Assembly: GCA_946405045.1 (NCBI GenBank)
Contig: CAMJFV010000008.1
Location: forward strand, 1-19,642
DNA length: 19,642 nucleotides
Direction of reading: 5' to 3'
Source of the DNA: an uncultured Bacteroidales bacterium
GTDB lineage: Bacteria > Bacteroidota > Bacteroidia > Bacteroidales > Paludibacteraceae
A model generated the notes under the pieces. The model was not told the DNA's origin and ran no database searches. It was given only the letters and a program-made list of their open reading frames with translations. Positions 13,876 to 19,642 of the stretch are shown here, one piece after another; positions within the stretch are counted from its first letter, which is position 1; each line of letters begins with the position of its first letter. The position numbers and the translations under genes were made by a program.

Positions 13876-14694
13876 TTAAGGATTCCATTGTTCCACATTA
13901 GTTTTCTCTGGTCTTGCATTTTTGCCGTCGTCAATCTTTTCGTATGAGTTAGTGCTTGATTTCTTATTGTCTTTTGCTTTTCCTGTTCTGGCCTTGCACT
14001 CGCTTTGTGTCTCGACTTTTGGTCTTGAGTGACGGACTCTATAGCGGATCTTGTTTTTCTTCTCGAATCTGAATGGATAAGCGATAGTGAGTTGAGGGGA
14101 AACCCATGAAGAGATCTTTCTTTCTCTTGGTGCCTCATTTGTGACGTATTCTACTGTCGTTCCATCTTCTGTGATTGTTTCCGTCTCATCATTTCCTACC
14201 TTCTGCACATTATATTGTGGATAGATGACGTAACCTAAAGCACATACAAGGCATTTGCCTTCACGTAGAGGTATTCGTCCGCCAAAATAAAAGTCGACGT
14301 AGGGATAAAGTTTGTCTTCACAGTAAGCCACACCGCCAGACTGGGCTATGGTGAGAATGTTTTTTCTGCCGAATGTCCATCTTACGTTGACTGCGGCAGG
14401 AAACGCGAAGAAGTCGTTGAGCATATACATCGCTCCGACCTTTCCACCTACGAAGAAGTAGTTTGTGATCTGGGCTCCTGGAGTCGCGAAAAGTCCAAAC
14501 GCAGGTTTTTTCTCACCTGTGGTGTCGGCAAGATCAGCGGTGAGCATGAAGTCACCGTAGAGTCTGAATCCGGTTTTTTCTTTTGGCAGAGCCGAATGTT
14601 TTGAATATGATGAACGTGGATCTTTAGCCATTGATGTGAACACACTGCACATCACGACCACCAACGTCAGAATTATTCTTTTTAGATTCTCCAT
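13876..14694 (-). CDS. Putative outer-membrane beta-barrel protein with charged C-terminal tail
   Basis: The 272-residue product has a signal peptide (MENLKRIILTLVVVMCSVFTSMA) and then amphipathic strand-like segments with Gly/aromatic patterns (GFRLYGDFML, NYFFVGGKVGAMYML, AAVNVRWTFG, PYVDFYFGGRIPL, SPQLTIAYPFRF). This suggests a small outer-membrane barrel. The last ~60 residues are strongly hydrophilic and Lys/Asn/Glu-rich, ending VEQWNP, which is unusual because barrels normally end on a strand. I cannot name a family. A start four codons upstream (14706) is possible, but MENLKR gives a cleaner signal peptide. A -7 box lies at 14718-14725. It has no operon partner on its strand. Confidence 0.65.
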   Translation of the reverse strand: MENLKRIILTLVVVMCSVFTSMAKDPRSSYSKHSALPKEKTGFRLYGDFMLTADLADTTGEKKPAFGLFATPGAQITNYFFVGGKVGAMYMLNDFFAFPAAVNVRWTFGRKNILTIAQSGGVAYCEDKLYPYVDFYFGGRIPLREGKCLVCALGYVIYPQYNVQKVGNDETETITEDGTTVEYVTNEAPRERKISSWVSPQLTIAYPFRFEKKNKIRYRVRHSRPKVETQSECKARTGKAKDNKKSSTNSYEKIDDGKNARPEKTNVEQWNP

Positions 14695-14717
14695 GTTTTC
14701 TTGCAAGTTTCAGTTTG

Positions 14718-14725
14718 CAAATATA
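14718..14725 (-). promoter_or_regulatory. Promoter -7 box for the barrel-like gene
   Basis: The minus strand reads TATATTTG, matching TAnnTTTG, 24 bp upstream of the ATG at 14694. No good -33 TTTG was found at the expected distance. Confidence 0.35.
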
Positions 14726-14821
14726 ATGTATTTATGTTCTTGTTTGGCATTTAATTGGAAATTAAATAAAACAATAGAAATCCGTGGCGTCAATATTGAA
14801 TGATTTGCAAATTCAGGCATC

Positions 14822-15340
14822 TCATTTCAGTTTGGCTATAGCCTTGCGACATTTCTGCTTGTCTTTTTCTGTCAGTTGAGGCTTTATCATCGTTCCTCCT
14901 CGTTCTATCTCCTTGACGATTTTGAACCCGGCATAACGGCTTATTTCACGCATGGCGCGGATAGCACCACGTGATTGTTTGAACCAGATGTTGAAAGGCC
15001 AGGGTGTGGTGCAGGTGCTGACAAGAATACATTTCTTGCCTTTCATCAATGGCTCAGGAAAACGTGGAGTGTCGTGCATCATTCCGTAAACCAGACGGTC
15101 GAACAATACTTTCATCTGTCCGGGTATGTTGCCCCAATAGCATGGAGATCCCATGACGATGGCATCCGCCCAACGTAGTTTTTCCAATACACGTACAGTG
15201 TCGTCTTCTGGCAATACACATTTTTCTTTGGTACGGCAAGCCATACAGCCGATGCAAGGTTTCATTTCCAAATCCATTATATTCACGCTCTCCACCATCA
15301 TATTTTTCGACTCTGCCTCATTTCGCATTATGTCGAGCAT
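14822..15340 (-). pseudogene. Flavodoxin-family NAD(P)H/FMN reductase, 5'-truncated
   Basis: The 172 residues match the flavodoxin-like reductase family that carries a CxGCxxC-type cluster: PCIGCMACRTKEKCVLPEDD at about 28-47, the FMN-side loop MGSPCYWGNIPGQMKVLFDR at about 63-82, and the helix-rich C-terminus. Family members normally start about 20 residues earlier with a strand and the FMN-phosphate loop GSxRxxGNT. Here the frame is closed by TAA two codons before the ATG at 15340, and no such loop is encoded nearby. The gene has therefore lost its first exon-equivalent and is probably inactive. The break lies within 15341-15397, right beside the ATPase/nuclease-like pair, consistent with that module having replaced adjacent DNA. 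A functional short form cannot be excluded. Confidence 0.65.
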
Positions 15341-15397
15341 TTGTTAAAGGAAACTATTTTTGAGATGTATGTTGCAATCGAATTTGATGTGATGAGT

Positions 15398-15865
15398 TTA
15401 TATATTTTCGGCTCCCTCGGTTTCAAATGGTAAAAAAGTGCTAAAATGATTCTTCAATTTAATCATTGCATTTTGCTTATTTGTTGATGCTTTTGGGAAG
15501 GATTTCCCTATAATCCTTGCATGGAAAATAAAATTATAATTTTTGTAATTTAATTTAAAATATTCCTTTGTATTGATCAGTTGTTCTGCGGCTTTTTCGT
15601 AATTTTGGCCTTTGAACTCGACCAAGTATAAACGATTATCATCTACCAAAAGCCCTCCATCACATTTGTTTATTTTTTTGCTTTTAATCAATTTTCCATC
15701 TATTTCTAGGCGAATACCAATGTGATTATTTGGATTTTCTGCTGTCCATTTTCTTTTATGTTCTCCTTTCAATACAAAAGATTTGCGTGTGTCGTTGCTC
15801 AATGTGGCATCATCTGGAAATTTCGGATCCGTGATTTCTATTCCATTATTCTGAATATTCATCAT
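15398..15865 (-). CDS. Small PD-(D/E)xK-like protein partner of an AAA ATPase
   Basis: The 155-residue product has no signal or membrane segment. Residues 68-85 read KCDGGLLVDDNRLYLVEFKG, which fits the PD-(D/E)xK nuclease pattern: Asp69, a strand, then Glu83-x-Lys85. It is followed by a helix with Gln95 (EKAAEQLINTKEYF), reminiscent of the Q-x-x-x-Y element of RecB-like nucleases. It could therefore be a small nuclease or a nuclease-fold sensor. It overlaps the end of the upstream ATPase gene by about 20 nt in another frame, implying coupled translation. Tandem Met codons at 15865 and 15862 are the likely start; the frame is open to 15949, but that would overlap the ATPase by 104 nt. No named family is recognised. 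Confidence 0.6.
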   Translation of the reverse strand: MMNIQNNGIEITDPKFPDDATLSNDTRKSFVLKGEHKRKWTAENPNNHIGIRLEIDGKLIKSKKINKCDGGLLVDDNRLYLVEFKGQNYEKAAEQLINTKEYFKLNYKNYNFIFHARIIGKSFPKASTNKQNAMIKLKNHFSTFLPFETEGAENI

Positions 15866-17144
15866 TAGTTTCATTTTCGGGTAATAAATCCAATAGCTCG
15901 CCAAAATCGGAATTGATTTTTTCTGAACAGCTATCAATTTCATCAGCATTAATCAATCTTGTTTCTTCATCTTTAATATTGAATATTTTGCCATCGCTAA
16001 ATTTGAATGCGGAAACATCTGTAAAATCAACTCTTTTTCTTTGTCCGTAATCATTTATTTCTTTTCCTGTTTTATTGAAGACGTCTTCTGCTAAAATGGA
16101 ATTATTTAGCGTTGACAAGATATAAGGAGAATGAGTTGAAATTATTAGTTTGTTTTCCCTTTTAGCATTGTTGTATTCAAGCAAAGTGTTTATCACTTTT
16201 TGCTGTGAAATAGGGAACAGATTTTGCTCAGGCTCCTCTACAATGTTTATGAATGACGACGGAATATATTTTTTTAATTTTTCATCCAACAGAAACTCGT
16301 CCTCTTTATTTTTCAGAATGCCTTTGCCGAAAAGGCATACTTGTGTGAATTTTTCCAAAAGGTTTGCATTTTCTTTTGCAAAATCATTCTCTATTTTCTT
16401 TTTTAGATTATTATCTAGTGTTTGCACTTTTTCATAAATGTCATTTCTTACTTCATTCATCAAATAATGACTGACAATCAATAGTGGAGTAATTGATTGG
16501 ATACCACTTGAAGCAGCTGACATTGAAATGCGTTTCCCCTTTGTCGTAATGAATGTGTTATGATTCTGATAGTATACATCAGTATCATTTATTGGAAGAG
16601 AAAAACCATTTTTAGCAAATACTTCCAATGCCTTTCTGTATTCTATATTCAAAACCCTAACCATAAATGGAATATTTGAAGACAAATCAACAATATTGTT
16701 GTCTTTATCGATTATTTGTCCAGAAATATTATATAAGATTGTCAAAAGGTTTCTTGCTGCCGAAACATATTGTATTTTAGGCAAAATATAATTTTTACAA
16801 CCATTATTGGCTGTTGCTTTAAAGGAAAGAGTTTTATTGTCATAAATAAAATTAAATGCATCTCCTTCAAATGAAATAAAAGTATCTTCGGAAAAATACT
16901 CGAAAATTTCCTGTTGATTACATAGGTTTTTGAATATATTAACATTCAATTGATCGGCTGAAATAGTATTGCGTACTATATTCTTCTCTATCCAAAAAAA
17001 CAATGAAATTAATTTTGCTACTGTACTTTTACCAGAACCTTGGTCACCAGTAAAAACTGTAACTTTATTGATATTCATCCATCCTTCGTTTTCTGTGAAC
17101 CCTTCGCGGATTGGACCGAAATTATTTATTTTTATTCTACTCAT
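15846..17144 (-). CDS. AAA/ABC-type ATPase of the overcoming-lysogenisation/AAA_15 kind
   Basis: The 432-residue protein is a predicted SMC-like ATPase. It opens with IKINNFGPIREG; Walker A is GDQGSGKST at 33-41. A signature-like MSAASSGIQSITPL lies at 208-221, Walker B INIVEEPEQ at 299-307 with the catalytic Glu, and the H-loop STHSPYIL at 337-344. The region 225-295 is helical and charged, fitting the inserted coiled-coil arm. ATPases of this kind energise prokaryotic defence systems when paired with an effector, as in PARIS or Septu. Here the partner is the overlapping small PD-(D/E)xK-like gene. The C-terminal ~40 residues are acidic and have no Toprim motif, so this is not an OLD nuclease. 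The coding sequence looks more A+T-rich than its neighbours. Confidence 0.85.
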   Translation of the reverse strand: MSRIKINNFGPIREGFTENEGWMNINKVTVFTGDQGSGKSTVAKLISLFFWIEKNIVRNTISADQLNVNIFKNLCNQQEIFEYFSEDTFISFEGDAFNFIYDNKTLSFKATANNGCKNYILPKIQYVSAARNLLTILYNISGQIIDKDNNIVDLSSNIPFMVRVLNIEYRKALEVFAKNGFSLPINDTDVYYQNHNTFITTKGKRISMSAASSGIQSITPLLIVSHYLMNEVRNDIYEKVQTLDNNLKKKIENDFAKENANLLEKFTQVCLFGKGILKNKEDEFLLDEKLKKYIPSSFINIVEEPEQNLFPISQQKVINTLLEYNNAKRENKLIISTHSPYILSTLNNSILAEDVFNKTGKEINDYGQRKRVDFTDVSAFKFSDGKIFNIKDEETRLINADEIDSCSEKINSDFGELLDLLPENETNDEYSE

Positions 17145-17172
17145 GATGAGCTAATTCTTAGTTCTAATACCA

Positions 17173-17193
17173 TTGTATTTTGCAAAGATACAA
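17173..17193 (-). promoter_or_regulatory. Promoter -7 box of the ATPase module with overlapping inverted repeat
   Basis: The minus strand reads TATCTTTG at 17190-17183, a perfect TAnnTTTG box, about 39 bp upstream of the ATPase start. It lies inside an inverted repeat with arms TTGTAT (17173-17178) and ATACAA (17188-17193) spaced by 9 bp. Such a repeat could be an operator that blocks the promoter. No good -33 box was seen. Confidence 0.4.
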
Positions 17194-17283
17194 TTTTTCT
17201 AAATATATTCCCTTTCGTTCTCTAAAACTTTTCATGGAATGGGGTGCTTGATATAAGCGAATAATTTAAGAAATGACAAAGTA

Positions 17284-17315
17284 ATTGTATAAGTCATCTA
17301 TAATTCTTATTTTTG
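17284..17315 (+). promoter_or_regulatory. Promoter of the cdaA operon
   Basis: ATTG at 17284-17287 is a three-of-four match to the -33 box and is followed after 20 bp by TATTTTTG (17308-17315), a match to TAnnTTTG. Transcription would start near 17322, about 33 nt before the cdaA ATG at 17355. Confidence 0.45.
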
Positions 17316-17354
17316 TTGGTTTTTATATTGCAACAGCAAAAACAAAGAAGAATT

Positions 17355-18119
17355 ATGGGTTCATCCTTTTTCCAGTTTGTAGATTTATTAGATATCTTGC
17401 TAGGAGGCATCATCTTATACAAATTATATAAGATGCTGAAAGACACGTCGGCATTCCGTCTTTTCATCGGTGTGTTGGTGGTGATCGTGGCTTGGATGAT
17501 TGTGACGTCTTTATTGCAGATGAAGCTGATTGGTGGTGTGCTCAACCAGATTGTCAACGTGGGAGCTATTGCCTTGATTGTGCTTTTCCAAGATGAGATC
17601 AGAAACTTCCTTACTGGAATCGGTTCGGGAAATAATTTCCTTTCCCGCCTGCTCAACACCCAGCGTGTGCAGACGATGGAAGAGAGCGATATCATGCAGA
17701 TTGTGATTGCATGCAAGAATATGGCTCGCGAAAAGGTGGGAGCATTGATTGTGATTGAAAACGAGATGAGCCTGCAGAGCATCATCGTCACAGGTGATGA
17801 GATATCAGCCAAAATCAATTCACGTCTCATCGAGAATATATTTTTCAAAAACTCTCCTTTGCACGACGGTGCGATGATCATTGGAAACAAGGTGATAAAA
17901 GCGGCTGGATGTATTCTTCCTCTGTCGCACAACATGAACGTGCCGAAGTCGTTCGGCCTGCGTCACCGTGCGGCTCTTGGTGTGAGTGAAAGACTTGATG
18001 TCCAGGCTATTATAGTGTCGGAGGAGACAGGAAAAATCTCGTATGCGGAGAACGGTACTATCATCCATGATATCTCAACAAAGGAACTAGAATCCATATT
18101 GTCTAAATCGAAGGCGTAA
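17355..18119 (+). CDS. cdaA: Diadenylate cyclase CdaA
   Basis: The 254-residue membrane protein makes cyclic di-AMP from two ATP molecules. Three hydrophobic segments at about residues 9-26, 36-53 and 60-78 are followed by a linker helix and the DAC domain, which carries both catalytic motifs, DGA at 171-173 (LHDGAMII) and RHR at 203-205 (GLRHRAALGVSE). The frame is open to 17313, but this overlaps the probable promoter, and MGSSFFQF gives the normal N-terminus. The stop codon shares its last base with the start of the next gene (TAATG). In many relatives a folate gene lies directly upstream of cdaA; here the ATPase module is found instead. Cyclic di-AMP commonly controls osmolyte and cell-wall homeostasis. 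Confidence 0.96.
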   Translation: MGSSFFQFVDLLDILLGGIILYKLYKMLKDTSAFRLFIGVLVVIVAWMIVTSLLQMKLIGGVLNQIVNVGAIALIVLFQDEIRNFLTGIGSGNNFLSRLLNTQRVQTMEESDIMQIVIACKNMAREKVGALIVIENEMSLQSIIVTGDEISAKINSRLIENIFFKNSPLHDGAMIIGNKVIKAAGCILPLSHNMNVPKSFGLRHRAALGVSERLDVQAIIVSEETGKISYAENGTIIHDISTKELESILSKSKA

Positions 18120-18802
18120 TGAGTGAAATGTCGAATATGAACCAGGAAATTGTGCTTTCCGCTAAGGGTGTTTGCAAAAGTTTCAACAACCTTCGTGTGC
18201 TTATGGATGTCTCTTTTGATATCCGTCGTTACGAACTTGTCTCTATTGTGGGTCCAAGCGGTGCCGGAAAGACAACTCTTTTGCAGATCGTCAGCACTCT
18301 TGCATCTGCCGATTCAGGCGAGGTCACTATCCTTGGCAGAGAGACTTCACGTCTTTCCCATGAAGAGGTATGCAAACTTCGTAACAGTGATCTTGGATTC
18401 GTGTTTCAGTTTCATCAGCTTCTTCCTGAATTCACAGCCCTTGAAAATGTGATGATTCCTGCTCTCATCGCCGGACGTGATGAGGCTGAATGCAAGCAAG
18501 AGGCGACGGAATTGCTGACCCGTCTTGGACTTGCGGAGAGAGCTACTCACCATCCTAATGAACTTTCGGGAGGCGAGAAGCAGAGAGTGGCGGTGGCGAG
18601 AGCGTTGATCAACAAGCCGCAGATTCTGTTTGCCGATGAGCCAACGGGAAGTCTTGACAGCCAGAACAGGGATGAGTTGCAGAAATTATTCTTGGATCTC
18701 CGAAAAGAGTTTGGATTGACAGTGATTATCGTCACTCATGATATGACACTTGCCCAGCAGTCCGACAGAGTAATTGAGATGAAGGATGGAAAGATTATCT
18801 AA
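18119..18802 (+). CDS. ABC transporter ATP-binding protein, LolD-like
   Basis: The 227-residue protein is a complete ABC ATPase: Walker A GPSGAGKT at 45-52, Q-loop FQFHQLLPEFTALENV at 97-112, signature LSGGEKQ at 149-155, Walker B ILFADEPTGSLD at 169-180 and the H-loop VTHD near 205. The Q-loop FHxLLPEFTALENV and the GSLD ending place it in the LolD/MacB group, which powers release of lipoproteins from the inner membrane or similar mechanotransmission. The cognate permease is not in the window. It overlaps cdaA by one base and comF by 17 bases, so it is translated as part of that operon. The start may instead be Met4 or Met7. Confidence 0.9.
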   Translation: MSEMSNMNQEIVLSAKGVCKSFNNLRVLMDVSFDIRRYELVSIVGPSGAGKTTLLQIVSTLASADSGEVTILGRETSRLSHEEVCKLRNSDLGFVFQFHQLLPEFTALENVMIPALIAGRDEAECKQEATELLTRLGLAERATHHPNELSGGEKQRVAVARALINKPQILFADEPTGSLDSQNRDELQKLFLDLRKEFGLTVIIVTHDMTLAQQSDRVIEMKDGKII

Positions 18803-19556
18803 AATCTTCAAGAAGGTAAAATACTCGGTCGTAAGTTCCTTATATCCACACACATGCGGTGCTTGTGGAGCGGTTGTGGAGACAGAGGGGGAGACGTTGT
18901 GTGAAGAGTGCAGATATAGTTTGGACTACATTCCTCTTGACGTTGATCTTACTCCTTTGGCACGTGAGATGACACATGTGCAGTTGGCATATTTCATGCC
19001 GTTGCTCTCATATAGGAAGTCGAATATTGAATCTCGTTTCGTGCTGAACATCAAGAATTCGGGAATACAGAGATATGGCATAGAGGCGGGAAGGATGATG
19101 GGCAGAATGATAAAGGCCCGTGTAGACGCAGGAGAATTTGACTGTGTTGTGCCTGTCCCCATCACATCCAAGCGTCAGGAGATGCGTGGATATAACCAGA
19201 GTGAGTTGCTTGCGACTGGTATCGAGATGGAGACGGGAATCCCTGTCCGCACGGATCTGCTGGTCAACGAAGGCAAGGTGGTGAGCAACAGTATCGAGGC
19301 GAAACGTCATAAGAGCTCCACTGCCAACAAATATCTGGCAACAGATATAGTGAAGGAGTTTTGTGGCAGACATATACTTGTTGTCGACGATGTGATAACC
19401 ACGGGCAAAACCATACGTGAGTGTTCGGCGGCAATTATGGAGAAGTGTGACAACAATGTGAAGGTGAGTATAGCGGTGGTCGGAATGGTGTCGGATCTGC
19501 TCGGCATCTACAACGATCAGAACACAATATATACAAAGAATATTTTCGATGATTGA
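18786..19556 (+). CDS. comF: ComF-family phosphoribosyltransferase-like protein
   Basis: The 256-residue protein has the ComF layout: an N-terminal zinc-ribbon-like cluster (Cys24, Cys27, Cys39, Cys42 in HTCGACG and LCEEC), followed by a type I phosphoribosyltransferase fold with VVPVPITSKRQEMRGYNQSE and the PRPP-loop HILVVDDVITTGKTI at about 196-210. ComF is needed for DNA uptake in competent bacteria and assists primosome-linked handling of single strands, which fits with dnaG following directly. The ATG at 18786 lies inside the end of the LolD-like gene; the stop codon overlaps the dnaG start by eight bases. Confidence 0.93.
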   Translation: MERLSKIFKKVKYSVVSSLYPHTCGACGAVVETEGETLCEECRYSLDYIPLDVDLTPLAREMTHVQLAYFMPLLSYRKSNIESRFVLNIKNSGIQRYGIEAGRMMGRMIKARVDAGEFDCVVPVPITSKRQEMRGYNQSELLATGIEMETGIPVRTDLLVNEGKVVSNSIEAKRHKSSTANKYLATDIVKEFCGRHILVVDDVITTGKTIRECSAAIMEKCDNNVKVSIAVVGMVSDLLGIYNDQNTIYTKNIFDD

Positions 19557-19642
19557 CAATATCACGATTCAGAGAATCAAGGAGGCGGCAAATATTGTTG
19601 ACGTAGTTGGAGACTATGTCACTCTTCGTCGTGCGGGCACCT
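19549..19642 (+). CDS. dnaG: DNA primase, N-terminal fragment (runs off the right edge)
   Basis: The frame starting at ATG 19549 reads MIDNITIQRIKEAANIVDVV then GDYVTLRRAGT up to the window edge. This matches the start of DnaG just before its zinc-binding domain (I-x-x-I-K-x-x-x-x-IVDVVxxYVxLxxxG). DnaG synthesises RNA primers at the replication fork. The start overlaps the end of comF by eight bases, so it is the fourth gene of the cdaA operon within this window. Confidence 0.85.
   Translation, partial: MIDNITIQRIKEAANIVDVVGDYVTLRRAGT

Noticed and set aside
15866..15949. Upstream start for the small nuclease-like gene at 15949
   Set aside because: It would overlap the ATPase gene by 104 nt, and the extra residues are simply ATPase codons read in another frame; the tandem Met codons at 15862-15865 are more likely.
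15846..17144. OLD-family nuclease (ATPase fused to Toprim)
   Set aside because: The protein ends about 90 residues after the H-loop and shows no Toprim E or DxD motif.
17294..17935. 213-residue minus-strand frame
   Set aside because: It is antisense to cdaA, which has intact catalytic motifs; the translation is low-complexity Ile/Ser/Thr-rich.
19008..19565. 185-residue minus-strand frame
   Set aside because: It is antisense to comF and has no recognisable motif.

Overview
The window looks like a chromosomal segment from a member of Bacteroidales, possibly Prevotellaceae-like. The evidence is a gliding-motility/type IX type-B C-terminal domain protein, a DUF4293-like membrane protein, BspA-type leucine-rich-repeat proteins, several upstream boxes matching the Bacteroidetes -7 consensus TAnnTTTG, and weak Shine-Dalgarno sequences. 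Both ends cut through genes: hemA on the left and dnaG on the right. No tRNA, rRNA, complete IS or CRISPR array was found.

Layout. (1) 1-1983, minus strand: a DUF481-like outer-membrane protein, then hemE and the start of hemA (tetrapyrrole synthesis). (2) 1984-3723: a divergent intergenic region with three 20-bp imperfectly palindromic motifs at exact 33-bp spacing, then a small lipoprotein and a DUF695-like protein on the plus strand. (3) 3724-4278: a gene-poor stretch with several hairpins, the decayed remains of a KilA-N-type protein and a terminator. (4) 4279-9727, minus strand: a compact probable five-gene operon, DUF4293-like - CHU_C/type-B sorting protein - tilS - recA - hflX, with a good promoter in front. 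(5) 10009-11421, minus strand: a PurF-like phosphoribosyltransferase that has lost the glutaminase nucleophile but keeps the PRPP loop and the probable Fe-S cysteines. (6) 11643-13777, plus strand: two tandem paralogous BspA-type LRR proteins. The first has nearly identical 69-bp units; the second has diverged units. (7) 13876-15340, minus strand: an outer-membrane barrel-like protein and a flavodoxin-family reductase lacking its N-terminal FMN loop. (8) 15398-17144, minus strand: an overlapping AAA ATPase and a small PD-(D/E)xK-like protein, visibly A+T-rich, the best candidate for an uncharacterised defence-type module. (9) 17355-19642, plus strand: the housekeeping chain cdaA - lolD-like - comF - dnaG, in which every junction overlaps.

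Regions 1, 4, 5 and 9 are core genome. The accessory character is concentrated in 2000-4200 and 11600-17300. The ATPase/nuclease-like pair lies between a 5'-truncated reductase gene and the cdaA operon, which suggests a site of insertion or replacement. All functional statements rest on motifs read by eye; no database search was possible.
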